DNA of 64,000 nucleotides from an uncultured Stenotrophomonas sp. (lineage in GTDB: Bacteria > Pseudomonadota > Gammaproteobacteria > Xanthomonadales > Xanthomonadaceae): assembly GCF_913778665.1 (NCBI RefSeq), contig NZ_CAJYVQ010000011.1, forward strand, positions 186,001 through 250,000, read 5' to 3'. Positions 34,594-43,032 of the stretch are shown here, in pieces. The first letter of the stretch is position 1, and every line of letters begins with the position of its first letter. The notes under the pieces are model-generated. The model ran no database searches and was not told the origin of the DNA. It was given only the letters and a program-made list of their open reading frames with translations. The position numbers and the translations under genes are program-made.

Positions 34594-36537
34594 CTACTCC
34601 GCCGCCAATGCCTGGATAGGGTCCAGTTGTGCAGCGCTGCGCGCCGGGAAGTAGCCGAAACCGAGCCCGATGGCGGACGAACATGCCAGCGCAGCGAGCA
34701 CCGGCCCGGCACTGAACAGGAACGGCACACCCAGCGACAGCAGGCTGGACAGCGCCCCCACACCGAATGCGAACAGCACGCCCAGCACGCCACCGAACAG
34801 GCAGATCAACACCGCCTCGATCAGGAACTGGCGCAGGATGTCGCCCTGGCGCGCGCCCACCGCCAGGCGCACGCCAATCTCGCGCACGCGCTCCTTCACC
34901 GATACCAGCATGATGTTCATCACGCCTACGCCGCCCACCACCAGCGCCACCGCCGCAATGGCAGACACCAGCGCGGCCAGGGTCTGGCTGGACTTCATCA
35001 CCGCCTTGCGGATCTGGTCGGCGTTGTAAATGAAGAAATCGCGACGCCCGTGTAGGCGTTGCAGCTCCGCGCCCAGCGAGGCCTCGGCGGCGTTGGTCGG
35101 CACGTTGTCGCGTACTCGCACGGTAATGCTCTCCAGGCGCTGACTGCCCAGCAGCCGCGAGGCCGCCGAGGTGTACGGCATGTAGACCGTGGGCGTCGCG
35201 CCACCGGCAAAGGCATTGGGCCCCACCACACCGATCACGTCCACCGGCATGCCCCCCAACAGCAGCGTGCTGCCGATCGGATTACCAGGGAACAGTGCCT
35301 TGGCCGCCTTCTGGTCGACAATGCCCACCGCGCGATGCGCAACCACCTCGTCCTCGCTGAAGAAGCGGCCTGCCTTCAACCGCAGCCCGCGAACGCGCGG
35401 AAGATCCGCGCCGACGCCCAGCACCTGCGCCGTGGCACGCCGGCCGCCCTGCAGCGCCGCCACCGAGCCGCTCAGGTTGGGGCTGACACTGTCCACATAG
35501 CTCAGTGCGGCCAGGTGATCGGCATCGGCCACCACCAGTGTTTCGATTTCCACCGAGCGTGGGTCACCGAAATCGGAGCCCGGATAGATGTCCAGCGTGC
35601 TGGCGCCCAGCTCGTTGAGCTGCGACTCGACCTGCGCCTGAGCGCCCTTCCCCAGCGCCACCACGGTCACCACTGCGGCCACGCCGATGATGATGCCGAG
35701 CATGGTCAGCAGCGTGCGCAGGCGATGGGCCAGCATCGAGCGCACCGCCATGCGGATCGCCTCACGCATGGCGTCAATGCGCGCACGGCGCTCGGCAACC
35801 ACAGGGGCAGCAGACGCCGCTGCCACTGTACGCTGCGCAACCGGCGCGCGTCCCGCGTTGTGGTCGGCGACCACGCGTCCATCGGCAATCTCGACCACAC
35901 GCAATGCGTGGGCGGCGATCGCAGCATCGTGGGTCACCAGGATCACGGTATGGCCCTGCCCGTGCAGGCGCTTCAACTCAGCCATCACCTGCGTGCCGCT
36001 GGCATGGTCCAGGGCACCGGTGGGCTCATCGGCCAGCACGACGGCGCCGCCATTCATCAGCGAACGCGCGATGGACACGCGTTGCTGCTGGCCACCCGAC
36101 AGCTGGCTCGGCCGGTTCGTGGTCCGCTCGCCCAGTCCCAGTCTTTCCAGCAGCAGGCGCGCCCGCGCGGTGCGCACGCCGGCGTCCACCCCGGCATAGA
36201 CGGCGGGCAACGCCACGTTCTCGGTGGCGCTCAGGCTCTCCATCAGGTTGTAACGCTGGAAGATGAAACCAAAGTGCTCGCGGCGCAGCTGCGCGAGATC
36301 GTCGGGCGACATCTGTTCGGTCGCTACGCCCCCCACGCGATAGCTGCCCTCGGTCGGCCGGTCCAGGCAGCCCAGGATGTTCATCAGCGTAGACTTGCCC
36401 GAACCCGACGGACCGACAATGGCGATGAACTCGCCGGCCTCGATGCGCAGCGTGACCTGCTTCAGCACTACCACCTCACCGGCGGCCGAGCCATGGGCGC
36501 GCGAAACCCCGCGCAGTTCAAGCAGTGCGTCGGCCAT
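34594..36537 (-). CDS. macB: MacB-type ABC efflux protein (ATPase fused to permease)
   Basis: Inner-membrane component of 647 residues. The ATPase comes first: Walker A GPSGSGKS, signature LSGGQQQR, Walker B VVLADEPTGALD. Then a first membrane helix (LLTMLGIIIGVAAVVTVVAL), a large periplasmic domain and three helices in the FtsX/MacB permease block (GVGVMNIMLVSVKERVREIG). It exports macrolides, peptides or lipoproteins with MacA and an outer-membrane channel. The start at 36537 is favoured because GGGGA is 8 nt upstream; a GTG at 36543 overlaps the macA stop. No outer-membrane gene follows, so a TolC-like partner is encoded elsewhere. Confidence 0.93.
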   Translation of the reverse strand: MADALLELRGVSRAHGSAAGEVVVLKQVTLRIEAGEFIAIVGPSGSGKSTLMNILGCLDRPTEGSYRVGGVATEQMSPDDLAQLRREHFGFIFQRYNLMESLSATENVALPAVYAGVDAGVRTARARLLLERLGLGERTTNRPSQLSGGQQQRVSIARSLMNGGAVVLADEPTGALDHASGTQVMAELKRLHGQGHTVILVTHDAAIAAHALRVVEIADGRVVADHNAGRAPVAQRTVAAASAAPVVAERRARIDAMREAIRMAVRSMLAHRLRTLLTMLGIIIGVAAVVTVVALGKGAQAQVESQLNELGASTLDIYPGSDFGDPRSVEIETLVVADADHLAALSYVDSVSPNLSGSVAALQGGRRATAQVLGVGADLPRVRGLRLKAGRFFSEDEVVAHRAVGIVDQKAAKALFPGNPIGSTLLLGGMPVDVIGVVGPNAFAGGATPTVYMPYTSAASRLLGSQRLESITVRVRDNVPTNAAEASLGAELQRLHGRRDFFIYNADQIRKAVMKSSQTLAALVSAIAAVALVVGGVGVMNIMLVSVKERVREIGVRLAVGARQGDILRQFLIEAVLICLFGGVLGVLFAFGVGALSSLLSLGVPFLFSAGPVLAALACSSAIGLGFGYFPARSAAQLDPIQALAAE

Positions 36538-36539
36538 GC

Positions 36540-37721
36540 TCACATCCCCAGCAGGCTGGCGGGCTCGGCACCGCTGTCGCTGGCGGCATGCCCGACTACC
36601 ACGTTCTCGCCGGCTTTGAGGCCCGACAGGATCTGCACGGCGGTGGCAGTGCGCAGGCCGGTGGTCACCGCGCGCTCGCGCGTGCGGCCCTTGGTATCCA
36701 CTACCTGCACGGTTGCGCGGTTGCCCTGCCTGTCGTCCGTTCCGGCCAGCGCGGTGAGAGGCACCTGCAGTGCGTTGGCCGCGCGCGCCAGCTGGATGGT
36801 AACTTTCACCGTCATCGACGGCTTCAACGCCAGGCCCGGGTTGGCCACGTCGAACAGCCCGGCGTAGTACACCGCCTTGGGCGTCTGTGCCGATCCTCCA
36901 CTGTTGCCGTTGGCCACTTCAGCAATCGACGACGGCGCCGGTTCAAGCTGCTGGAGCCGGGCGTCGTAGTGGCGCCCGCTTGGCCCCAGCGTCGAGAACC
37001 ACAGCGGTTGTCCCGGCGTCACCAGTTCCACGTCGGCCTCGGCGATCTCGGCGCGCACGGTCATCGTGTCCAGCTGCGCCAGCATCACGATGGTCGGCGT
37101 GGTCTGCATTGAGTTCAGCGTCTGCCCGGCCTTTGTGACAATCGCAACGATGTAGCCGTCAGTGGGCGACACGATGCGGGTGTAGCCCAGATTGATCCGT
37201 GCGGTCTCCACCTGGGTCACCGCCTGGTCGATCTGCGCCTGCAGCGCGGCCACGTCTGCACGGGCAGCATCGCGGGCCACCCGTGCGGTCTCAAAAGCTT
37301 CCTGCGAGACCAGCCGCGACGCCACCAGCTGCGACTGCCGCTCGAAAACACGGCTGGCCTGCGCGTAGCGGGCCTGGCTGGCCACGTGCTGGGCACGCAG
37401 CGTACTGGTGGCGGCCTCGGCACTGCGCAGCGCGATGCGCTGCGGCTGCGAATCCACCTCGGCGATCAGGTCGCCGGCCTTCACGTGCTGGCCCAGCATC
37501 ACATGCAGTCGCTTGACCTGCCCGGAAACCTGCGCGCCCACCGCCACCAGTTCCTTCGGATTGACCCGGCCCACCGCCTGCACGGTCTTCTCCAGATCGG
37601 CCACGCGTGCCGGCGCGGTGATCAGCGCTGCCTCGTCGGCGCCACTCAATGCCCAACCGCCAGCGACGCCCGCACCTATGGCCATGGTTGCGGCAATTAC
37701 CCAGATCCTGTGGTTGTTCAT
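36540..37721 (-). CDS. macA: MacA-type periplasmic adaptor protein
   Basis: Membrane-fusion protein of 393 residues. An N-terminal anchor (IWVIAATMAIGAGVAGGWAL), lipoyl halves (VGAQVSGQVKRLHVMLGQ and INLGYTRIVSPTDGYI), a helical hairpin (about 100-170) and beta-barrel domains. It links MacB to the outer-membrane channel. Start 37721 precedes the anchor; upstream in-frame sequence is not membrane-like. It is coupled to macB and divergent from the response regulator. Confidence 0.93.
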   Translation of the reverse strand: MNNHRIWVIAATMAIGAGVAGGWALSGADEAALITAPARVADLEKTVQAVGRVNPKELVAVGAQVSGQVKRLHVMLGQHVKAGDLIAEVDSQPQRIALRSAEAATSTLRAQHVASQARYAQASRVFERQSQLVASRLVSQEAFETARVARDAARADVAALQAQIDQAVTQVETARINLGYTRIVSPTDGYIVAIVTKAGQTLNSMQTTPTIVMLAQLDTMTVRAEIAEADVELVTPGQPLWFSTLGPSGRHYDARLQQLEPAPSSIAEVANGNSGGSAQTPKAVYYAGLFDVANPGLALKPSMTVKVTIQLARAANALQVPLTALAGTDDRQGNRATVQVVDTKGRTRERAVTTGLRTATAVQILSGLKAGENVVVGHAASDSGAEPASLLGM

Positions 37722-37785
37722 CCAGATGTCCGGCTCGTGCGGTCGCCCGGTGCGGCCGCCAATACTGCAGTCTGGAGCGCCCGTA

Positions 37786-37811
37786 TGGACGTTTGCTGGA
37801 GCCAGCATGGA
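37786..37811 (-). promoter_or_regulatory. TCCA x3 direct repeat upstream of macA
   Basis: On the minus strand TCCA occurs three times at exactly 11-bp spacing (plus-strand TGGA at 37786, 37797, 37808), about 65-90 bp before the macA start. This is the pattern of OmpR/PhoB-class response-regulator sites. Confidence 0.6.
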
Positions 37812-37872
37812 TATTTCGTGGAGGCGGCAGCGCCATTCAGGCAGGCGCGCCCCAGCTGAACGCCGAGGCGCG

Positions 37873-37911
37873 CGTCCATGGAATCTCGACACAATCTCAA
37901 CCGAGTCTCCA
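37873..37911 (+). promoter_or_regulatory. TCNA x4 direct repeat upstream of the response regulator gene
   Basis: CGTC, TCTC, TCTC, TCTC begin at 37873, 37884, 37895 and 37906; written as half-sites TCCA, TCGA, TCAA, TCCA they are spaced 11 bp. They lie 65-100 bp before the response-regulator ATG, suggesting autoregulation. Confidence 0.6.
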
Positions 37912-37975
37912 TCAATGGGCATTAGCCTCGTCGGCCTCGCCGACTGGCCGCCACCCGCATGCTGCGCACCACGCA

Positions 37976-38692
37976 ATGAAACAGGCACCCCATTCCCGCC
38001 AGCCGCCGCTGGTGCTGATCGCCGAGGACGAAGGCGAAATCGCCGACATCCTCGGCGCCTACCTGGCCCGCTCCGGGCTGCGCAGCGCCCGCGTCGCCGA
38101 TGGTGAAGCCGCCCTCGCCAGCCACCGCCAGCTGCGCCCGGACCTGGTACTGCTGGACGTACAGATGCCGAAGATGGACGGCTGGCAGGTGCTCAGCGAA
38201 CTGCGACGACGCGGCAACACCCCGGTGATCATGCTCACCGCGCTCGACCAGGACGTAGACAAGCTGACCGGCCTTCGCGTGGGTGCGGACGACTACGTGG
38301 CCAAGCCGTTCAATCCGGCCGAGATCGTCGCCCGCATCCAGGCCGTGCTGCGCCGCAGTGCGCGGTCCGAGGCTGAAGATTCGACCGGTGTGATCCGCCA
38401 GGGACCGTTCGAGATCGATCTGCGCAGCCACGAGGTGACGGTGCGCAACGACCACCAGGTGCACGCCTTGGACGTCACCCTCACCGAGTTCCGCCTGCTG
38501 GTGCACATGGCCCGCGCGCCACGCCAGGTGCATGCGCGCGTGGATCTGCTGCACGCCTGCCTGCCCGAAGGTGATGCGCAGGAACGCACCGTCGACAGCC
38601 ATGTCAGCAAACTGCGCCGCAAGCTCGAAGACGTGGGCGTGATCGGCGTTCCCGCCACCGTCCGCGGCGTCGGCTACCGCTTCCTGGACTGA
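37976..38692 (+). CDS. OmpR-family response regulator (BaeR-like)
   Basis: DNA-binding response regulator of 238 residues. Receiver domain with the phospho-Asp in DLVLLDVQMPKMDGW and KPFNPAE; winged helix in the C-terminal half (LTEFRLLVHMA, RTVDSHVSKLRRKL, VRGVGYRF). The receiver is close to BaeR (ALDQDVDKLTGLRVGADDYV). The start at 37976 (MKQAPHS) fits the domain. Its stop adjoins the kinase start. It probably regulates its own operon, macAB and the ABC membrane gene through the shared TCCA repeats. Confidence 0.92.
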   Translation: MKQAPHSRQPPLVLIAEDEGEIADILGAYLARSGLRSARVADGEAALASHRQLRPDLVLLDVQMPKMDGWQVLSELRRRGNTPVIMLTALDQDVDKLTGLRVGADDYVAKPFNPAEIVARIQAVLRRSARSEAEDSTGVIRQGPFEIDLRSHEVTVRNDHQVHALDVTLTEFRLLVHMARAPRQVHARVDLLHACLPEGDAQERTVDSHVSKLRRKLEDVGVIGVPATVRGVGYRFLD

Positions 38693-39772
38693 ATGATGAG
38701 CCGCAAAGGCAAGAGCATCGGCCGCCAGATCACCCTCTCCATCACCGTCGCATCGCTGTGTTCGACGGTGCTGTCGATCGGCGGCTTCTACCTGTTCTAC
38801 TACCTGATGGAGGTGTTCTATCCGCGCTGGTACGACCAGCCGGAAACGATCATGCCGTCCGGGTTGGAATGGCTGTGGATCGGCCTGACCGCCAGCGTGG
38901 TCGTCATCTTCGCCACCCTGATCGCCTCGCGCCTGACCCGGCGCATCATCACCCCGTTGAACTCGGTGGCGGAAAGCCTGCGCCGCGTCGCCAGCGGTGA
39001 TCTGGAGGCGCGAGCGCGCGGTGGCGATACCACGATGGCCGAGGCCGCCACACTGGTCAGCGACTTCAATTCCATGGCCGAGCGCCTCAGCCGGATGTCG
39101 CAGAACCGGGTGTTCTGGAACGCGGCAATCGCGCACGAGTTGCGCACGCCGATGACCATCCTGCGCGGGCGCCTGCAGGGCATCGCCGAAGGCGTGTTCG
39201 AGCCCGGTCCGGAGCAGTTCAACGGCATGCTCACCCAGCTGGAAGGCCTGACCCGCATTATCGAGGACCTGCGGGTGGTCAGCGTGGCCGAGAGTGGCCA
39301 TCTGGACCTGCGCCTGCAGCGCAGCGATGTCAGCATACAAGTGGCGGCGGTGGTGGAGGCCATGTCGGAGGCGCTGACCGGAAGTGGTTTTTCGGTCACG
39401 CTGGACGCGCGGCCGTCACTGGCCGACTGCGATCCGGCACGCATCCGCCAGGCTGTGCTGGCGTTGCTTGAGAACGCACGCCGCCACGCCATTCCCTGCC
39501 CGCTGCGGGTACGCGTCGCGCTGGCCGAAGGCCATTGCACGGTGAGCGTGGAAGACGGCGGCCCCGGCGTGCCCGATGAACTGCGCGACAGCATCTTCGA
39601 AGCATTCCAGCGCACCGACGTCTCACGTTCACGGCAGAGCGGTGGCTCCGGACTGGGCCTGGCAGTGGTGCGAGCGATTGCCGTGGCCCATCACGGAACG
39701 GCGCGATGCAGGGCGACCGAACGCGGCGGCAGTGCCTTCGAGATCCGCTGGCCGGTGCACGCGCGTCGCTGA
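38693..39772 (+). CDS. Sensor histidine kinase (BaeS-like)
   Basis: Membrane kinase of 359 residues. Two membrane helices (SITVASLCSTVLSIGGFYLF and WIGLTASVVVIFATLIA) flank a short periplasmic loop of about 30 residues; then HAMP (TRRIITPLNSVAESLRRVASGDLEARA), HisKA with AIAHELRTPMTILRG, and the HATPase (ARRHA, EDGGPGVP, SGLGLAVVRAI). The small periplasmic loop suggests sensing of the envelope rather than a bulky ligand. Two ATGs (38693, 38696) are possible. Confidence 0.92.
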   Translation: MMSRKGKSIGRQITLSITVASLCSTVLSIGGFYLFYYLMEVFYPRWYDQPETIMPSGLEWLWIGLTASVVVIFATLIASRLTRRIITPLNSVAESLRRVASGDLEARARGGDTTMAEAATLVSDFNSMAERLSRMSQNRVFWNAAIAHELRTPMTILRGRLQGIAEGVFEPGPEQFNGMLTQLEGLTRIIEDLRVVSVAESGHLDLRLQRSDVSIQVAAVVEAMSEALTGSGFSVTLDARPSLADCDPARIRQAVLALLENARRHAIPCPLRVRVALAEGHCTVSVEDGGPGVPDELRDSIFEAFQRTDVSRSRQSGGSGLGLAVVRAIAVAHHGTARCRATERGGSAFEIRWPVHARR

Positions 39773-39785
39773 CGATCAAGCCAGG

Positions 39786-39842
39786 GCCAATCAAGGTTGG
39801 CGACCACCGTTGCCCTGGTAGATGTCCACCTTGGCGGGCACC
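39786..39842. repeat. SMAG elements
   Basis: GCCAATCAAGGTTGGC (39786-39801) and GTAGATGTCCACCTTGGCGG... (39818-39842), two imperfect palindromes 3' of the kinase gene. Confidence 0.6.
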
Positions 39843-39857
39843 ACGCTCTCTGCTGAA

Positions 39858-39896
39858 CGTCGCGCTCTTGTCCACGCAATCTCCATCGATCCTCCA
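39858..39896 (+). promoter_or_regulatory. TCCA x3 direct repeat upstream of the ABC membrane gene
   Basis: TCCA at 39871, 39882 and 39893 (11-bp spacing), preceded by CGTC at 39858 in register. The same arrangement occurs at macA and the response-regulator promoter. Confidence 0.6.
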
Positions 39897-39988
39897 TGCC
39901 CGCTCCAAAGGGCTGCCGATACTGGGCGCGACCCGGGGGATGGCTGGCATCCATCCCCTGCCCCGTCTCCGTTCTCTCCAGGCATCCC

Positions 39989-40915
39989 ATGAAACACCCC
40001 TACGACCCGGCGCCCGCCGCCGGCAGCATCGGCCAGCAGAACGCGGCCGCGACCCTGAAAGCCATCCTGCGCAGCTATCCCTGGAAGCTCACCGGTACGT
40101 TCACGCTGGTGGCACTGGAGAATGCGCTGCTGCTGGCCTATCCGTTGTTCGCCGGCTTCGCGGTGGACGCGATCATCAGCGGCAACATCGGCCATGCCGT
40201 TTCCTATGCCGGCGTGGTGCTGTTGTTCTGGCTGGTCGGCGCCGCCCGTCGAGCGGTCGATACCCGCACCTTCACCCGCATCTATGCCGATCTGGCAGTG
40301 AGCGTGGTGCAGGCGCAGCGCCGCCTGGGCCAGGCCACGTCCACCTCGGCGGCACGCGTGGTGCTGGCCCGCGAGTTCGTCGACTTCTTTGAAAAGCACG
40401 TCCCCATCATCGCCACCGCGCTGGCATCCATGTTCGGTGCGGTGGCCATGCTGCTGGCGATCGAACCGATGGTCGGTGCCGCCGGCCTGGTCACCCTGCT
40501 CGGCGCCCTGCTGGTACTGCCGTCGTTCGCACGCCGCAACGAGCAGTTGCATGGCCGGCTGAACAACCGCCTGGAACACGAGATCCGCCTGGTCGACCGG
40601 GTCAACCCCTCGGTGCTGCGCCGCCACTACACCACGCTGTCACGCCTGCGCATCCTGCTGTCCGACCGCGAAGCCGGCGCCTATGTGGTGATCGGGCTGG
40701 CTGCTGCGGCATTGTTCGCGCTGACCATCGGCCGCCTTGCCACCAGCGAGGGCGTCACTCCGGGCCACGTCTATGCCGTGATGACCTATCTGTGGACGTT
40801 CGTCGGCAGCCTGGATGATGCACCGTCGATGGTGGATCAGCTGGCGCGGTTGAAGGACATCGGCCGCCGCGTCAGCCCCGGCATGGAGGACGCGGAGCGC
40901 AAGGACGCCGCTTGA
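39989..40915 (+). CDS. ABC-type six-transmembrane protein without ATPase domain
   Basis: Membrane protein of 308 residues with about six helices in the ABC exporter fold (LLLAYPLFAGFAVDAIISGN, VVLLFWLVGAARRAVDTR, TALASMFGAVAMLLAIE, LFALTIGRLA) and no nucleotide-binding domain; it ends after EDAERKDAA. It matches the stand-alone ABC_6TM family. No ATPase gene is adjacent. ATG 39989 has only a weak ribosome site. Its promoter carries the operator-like repeats shared with macAB, so it may belong to the same envelope-stress regulon. Confidence 0.85.
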   Translation: MKHPYDPAPAAGSIGQQNAAATLKAILRSYPWKLTGTFTLVALENALLLAYPLFAGFAVDAIISGNIGHAVSYAGVVLLFWLVGAARRAVDTRTFTRIYADLAVSVVQAQRRLGQATSTSAARVVLAREFVDFFEKHVPIIATALASMFGAVAMLLAIEPMVGAAGLVTLLGALLVLPSFARRNEQLHGRLNNRLEHEIRLVDRVNPSVLRRHYTTLSRLRILLSDREAGAYVVIGLAAAALFALTIGRLATSEGVTPGHVYAVMTYLWTFVGSLDDAPSMVDQLARLKDIGRRVSPGMEDAERKDAA

Positions 40916-40917
40916 CC

Positions 40918-41046
40918 GGTAGATGCCCACATTGGCGGCACCGGTGGAAGCCAGCGCCAACCAAGGTTGGCGGCTACCGAGAATGATGAGCGTTGCTTCG
41001 ATTTTCTGGCCCGCGCGAAGAACAGCCGAGCATGGCTCGGCTCTAC
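40918..41046. repeat. Cluster of SMAG elements
   Basis: GTAGATGCCCACATTGGCGG (from 40919) faces GCCAACCAAGGTTGGCGGCTACC (to 40978). A further copy, CAGCCGAGCATGGCTCGGCT-CTAC, covers 41023-41046 and supplies the stop codon of the next gene. Confidence 0.75.
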
Positions 41047-42131
41047 AGAAAAGCTGCCATGCGCTGCAGTTCGTCTTCAAGCGCGCCACGAAACACCTTG
41101 TCGCGGGCCAGTGACTTGCCGGCGTAGCCCACGCTGGACGCCAGTTCACCGTCGCTCACGCTGAGATTGGCCCAGCCCACTGCCTGGTCGTGCCACAGCA
41201 CAGGCAGTGCGTAGTAGCCATACTGCCGCTTCGGCGCAGGTGTATAGGCCTCGAACTTGTAGACCCAACCCCAGAGCAGCCCGAAGCGGCGACGGTCCCA
41301 CACCACCGGATCGAACGGCGCCAGCAGACGCACCTGCTCGTCCGGCGCATGCCGGCGCGAGCGAGGATTCTCGTCCGCTGGCCAGTACCAGGTGGTACCT
41401 TCCAGCGTGCAGCTGGCCAGCTGCTGCTTGGCCAGCTTCAATGCCTGCCGGGTCTGCTCGGCCAGATGCGGTGCGCCATAGCCCAGCAGGCGCACCAGAT
41501 AGGTCAGGCTGGCCGACGGCAGTGGCGCGTACTTGCGTACCACCAGGTCGATCAAGGCGGCGGCGCGTTCGATCTGCGCCTGCTCGCTGGCATCGGCCTC
41601 AGGGTGATCGGCCACCGCGTAGATGCGGGTGCCGCTGTCGCGCCGTTGCACGCGCAGCAGGCCGCGGTAGTGCATGCCGTCCAGCAGATGCGTGCTGGCA
41701 TTGCTGGTGCCGCCCCAGTAGTTGGTCACCCGGCCATGCGCGAACGCCTGATCGACTTCGCGTGGATGCACGCTCCCACGTTCGCGCACGAAGGCCAGCA
41801 CGTCCTCCGCTCTGCGCCGGGTCTCGGCATCCCATGCGCGCCTGGAGACACGCGGATGCATCAACGCCAGATGTTCGCGTGGCAGGAAGCCGTAGTTCAC
41901 CAGGCAATCCTCCTCCACCGGCAGGCGCGCATAGCGCCGCTCCAGGTCACCGGCGCGGTAGTCCTTCACCCGGTGGCGCAGGGTCAGGTCCTGTGCGCGT
42001 GCCGGTGCGCGGATCGGGTCGGCCTGCACGAAGCCCAGGCGCCGGATCGCAGTCAGCAGCGTGGTGGGCTTGAACAGCGTACGCGCCACCGCATGGCGGC
42101 GCAGATCATCGAGGGTGGGTGTGGCAGGCAT
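41043..42131 (-). CDS. YcaQ-type winged-helix DNA glycosylase
   Basis: Protein of 362 residues of the HTH_42/YcaQ family, enzymes that unhook interstrand DNA crosslinks and remove bulky alkyl bases. The active-site QxD motif is present as GFVQADPI near residue 37. Other family blocks: VKDYRAGDLERRYARLP, YGFLPREHLALMHPR and APFDPVVWDRRR. The ATG at 42131 precedes the domain; a SMAG element lies just upstream, leaving little room for a promoter. The TAG stop is part of a SMAG GTAG. Confidence 0.87.
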   Translation of the reverse strand: MPATPTLDDLRRHAVARTLFKPTTLLTAIRRLGFVQADPIRAPARAQDLTLRHRVKDYRAGDLERRYARLPVEEDCLVNYGFLPREHLALMHPRVSRRAWDAETRRRAEDVLAFVRERGSVHPREVDQAFAHGRVTNYWGGTSNASTHLLDGMHYRGLLRVQRRDSGTRIYAVADHPEADASEQAQIERAAALIDLVVRKYAPLPSASLTYLVRLLGYGAPHLAEQTRQALKLAKQQLASCTLEGTTWYWPADENPRSRRHAPDEQVRLLAPFDPVVWDRRRFGLLWGWVYKFEAYTPAPKRQYGYYALPVLWHDQAVGWANLSVSDGELASSVGYAGKSLARDKVFRGALEDELQRMAAFL

Positions 42132-42140
42132 GGCCACATT

Positions 42141-42213
42141 GTAGATCCACGCCATACGTGTATGGGGCCGTGGCGAACCGTGCAACGGCACCCACGCATG
42201 GCGTGGATCTATC
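42141..42213. repeat. Facing SMAG pair
   Basis: GTAGATCCACGCCATACGTG (42141-) and CCACGCATGGCGTGGATCTAT (-42212) are inverted copies that together could form a long hairpin between two leftward genes. The right copy holds the TetR stop codon. Confidence 0.8.
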
Positions 42214-42793
42214 GAAGTTCCAATACCTCCAGCGAACCGATCACCAGCGCACGCATGCCCTGCTTGAACTCGGTGATCACTTGGCCCTCTTCGTCGTCCG
42301 CAATCCCGTAGACCGTGTCCGCACCGGCAATGCAGTAGAACGCGATCGTGGCCAGCAGCCAGCGCGCCTTGTTCAGCGGCAGGCCGAACACCTCGGCCAC
42401 ATGCGCCTGGTGCGAGGCGATCTTGTCCAGCATCGGCGCGGTCGCCACCGAACGGCGCAGCAGGTACGGCGGTAGGCCGGGGTGCGCTTTCACCACTTCG
42501 CACAGAGAATCCACGAACCCCAGCAGGTAAGCCTGCAGCCCGCCCGGTGCATCGGCCGAGGCGCGCGGAATCTGCCAGCGCTGGAACACCGTATCGGCCA
42601 CCAGTCGCTTCAATGCCTCCAGGTTGGCCACGCGCTTGTAGAGCGCGGCCTGGGTCACCGCCAGTTCGGCGGCCACGTTGGCCATGGTCAGGTTCGGCAG
42701 TCCCAGTTTGATGCCGATGTCGGCCAGGCGATCGGGGGTGATGGTGGGCGGGCGGCCACGGGCCGCCGCCAGGGTCTCAGGGTGCATGTTCAT
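42209..42793 (-). CDS. TetR/AcrR-family regulator
   Basis: Repressor-type protein of 194 residues. The N-terminal helix-turn-helix is visible (GLPNLTMANVAAELAVTQAALYKRVAN); the C-terminal helical domain binds an unknown ligand. Start at 42793 (MNMHPET); 42787 is possible. It is divergent from a TonB-dependent siderophore receptor, with a palindromic AT-rich candidate operator between them, so it probably represses the receptor. Confidence 0.88.
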   Translation of the reverse strand: MNMHPETLAAARGRPPTITPDRLADIGIKLGLPNLTMANVAAELAVTQAALYKRVANLEALKRLVADTVFQRWQIPRASADAPGGLQAYLLGFVDSLCEVVKAHPGLPPYLLRRSVATAPMLDKIASHQAHVAEVFGLPLNKARWLLATIAFYCIAGADTVYGIADDEEGQVITEFKQGMRALVIGSLEVLELR

Positions 42794-42844
42794 ACCGTAG
42801 CGAGGGTGCCAGCAAAGGGACCCTCTTGTCCGCTTCATATGGTT

Positions 42845-42864
42845 TAGTTTAATTTACTCAACTA
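42845..42864. promoter_or_regulatory. Candidate TetR operator / divergent promoter
   Basis: TAGTT-N10-AACTA inside a strikingly AT-rich stretch (42838-42870) between the TetR gene and the TonB receptor gene. Symmetry and position fit a TetR-family operator. Confidence 0.5.
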
Positions 42865-43032
42865 ATTAGGAATGCGTGTGGTTCGCAACCCCGCCGCCGT
42901 CCGCAATCGAGCCCATGGCTCACTTCCCGCCAGGTCCCCACCCAGCCAACAACCCTGCGCTGCGCCCTCCCCCGTGCTTGCCGTCGGCAGCGCGCCAGGC
43001 GCGCTCGCACCTGCGATTCACAGGAACCTGGC

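Noticed and set aside
37976..39772. Two-component pair as SmeRS
   Set aside because: smeRS flanks smeABC in S. maltophilia; here the neighbour is a MacAB-type pair, so only BaeSR-like is claimed.
39989..40915. Truncated ABC exporter that lost its ATPase
   Set aside because: The protein ends cleanly and matches a family of stand-alone six-helix proteins; downstream DNA shows no ATPase remnants.
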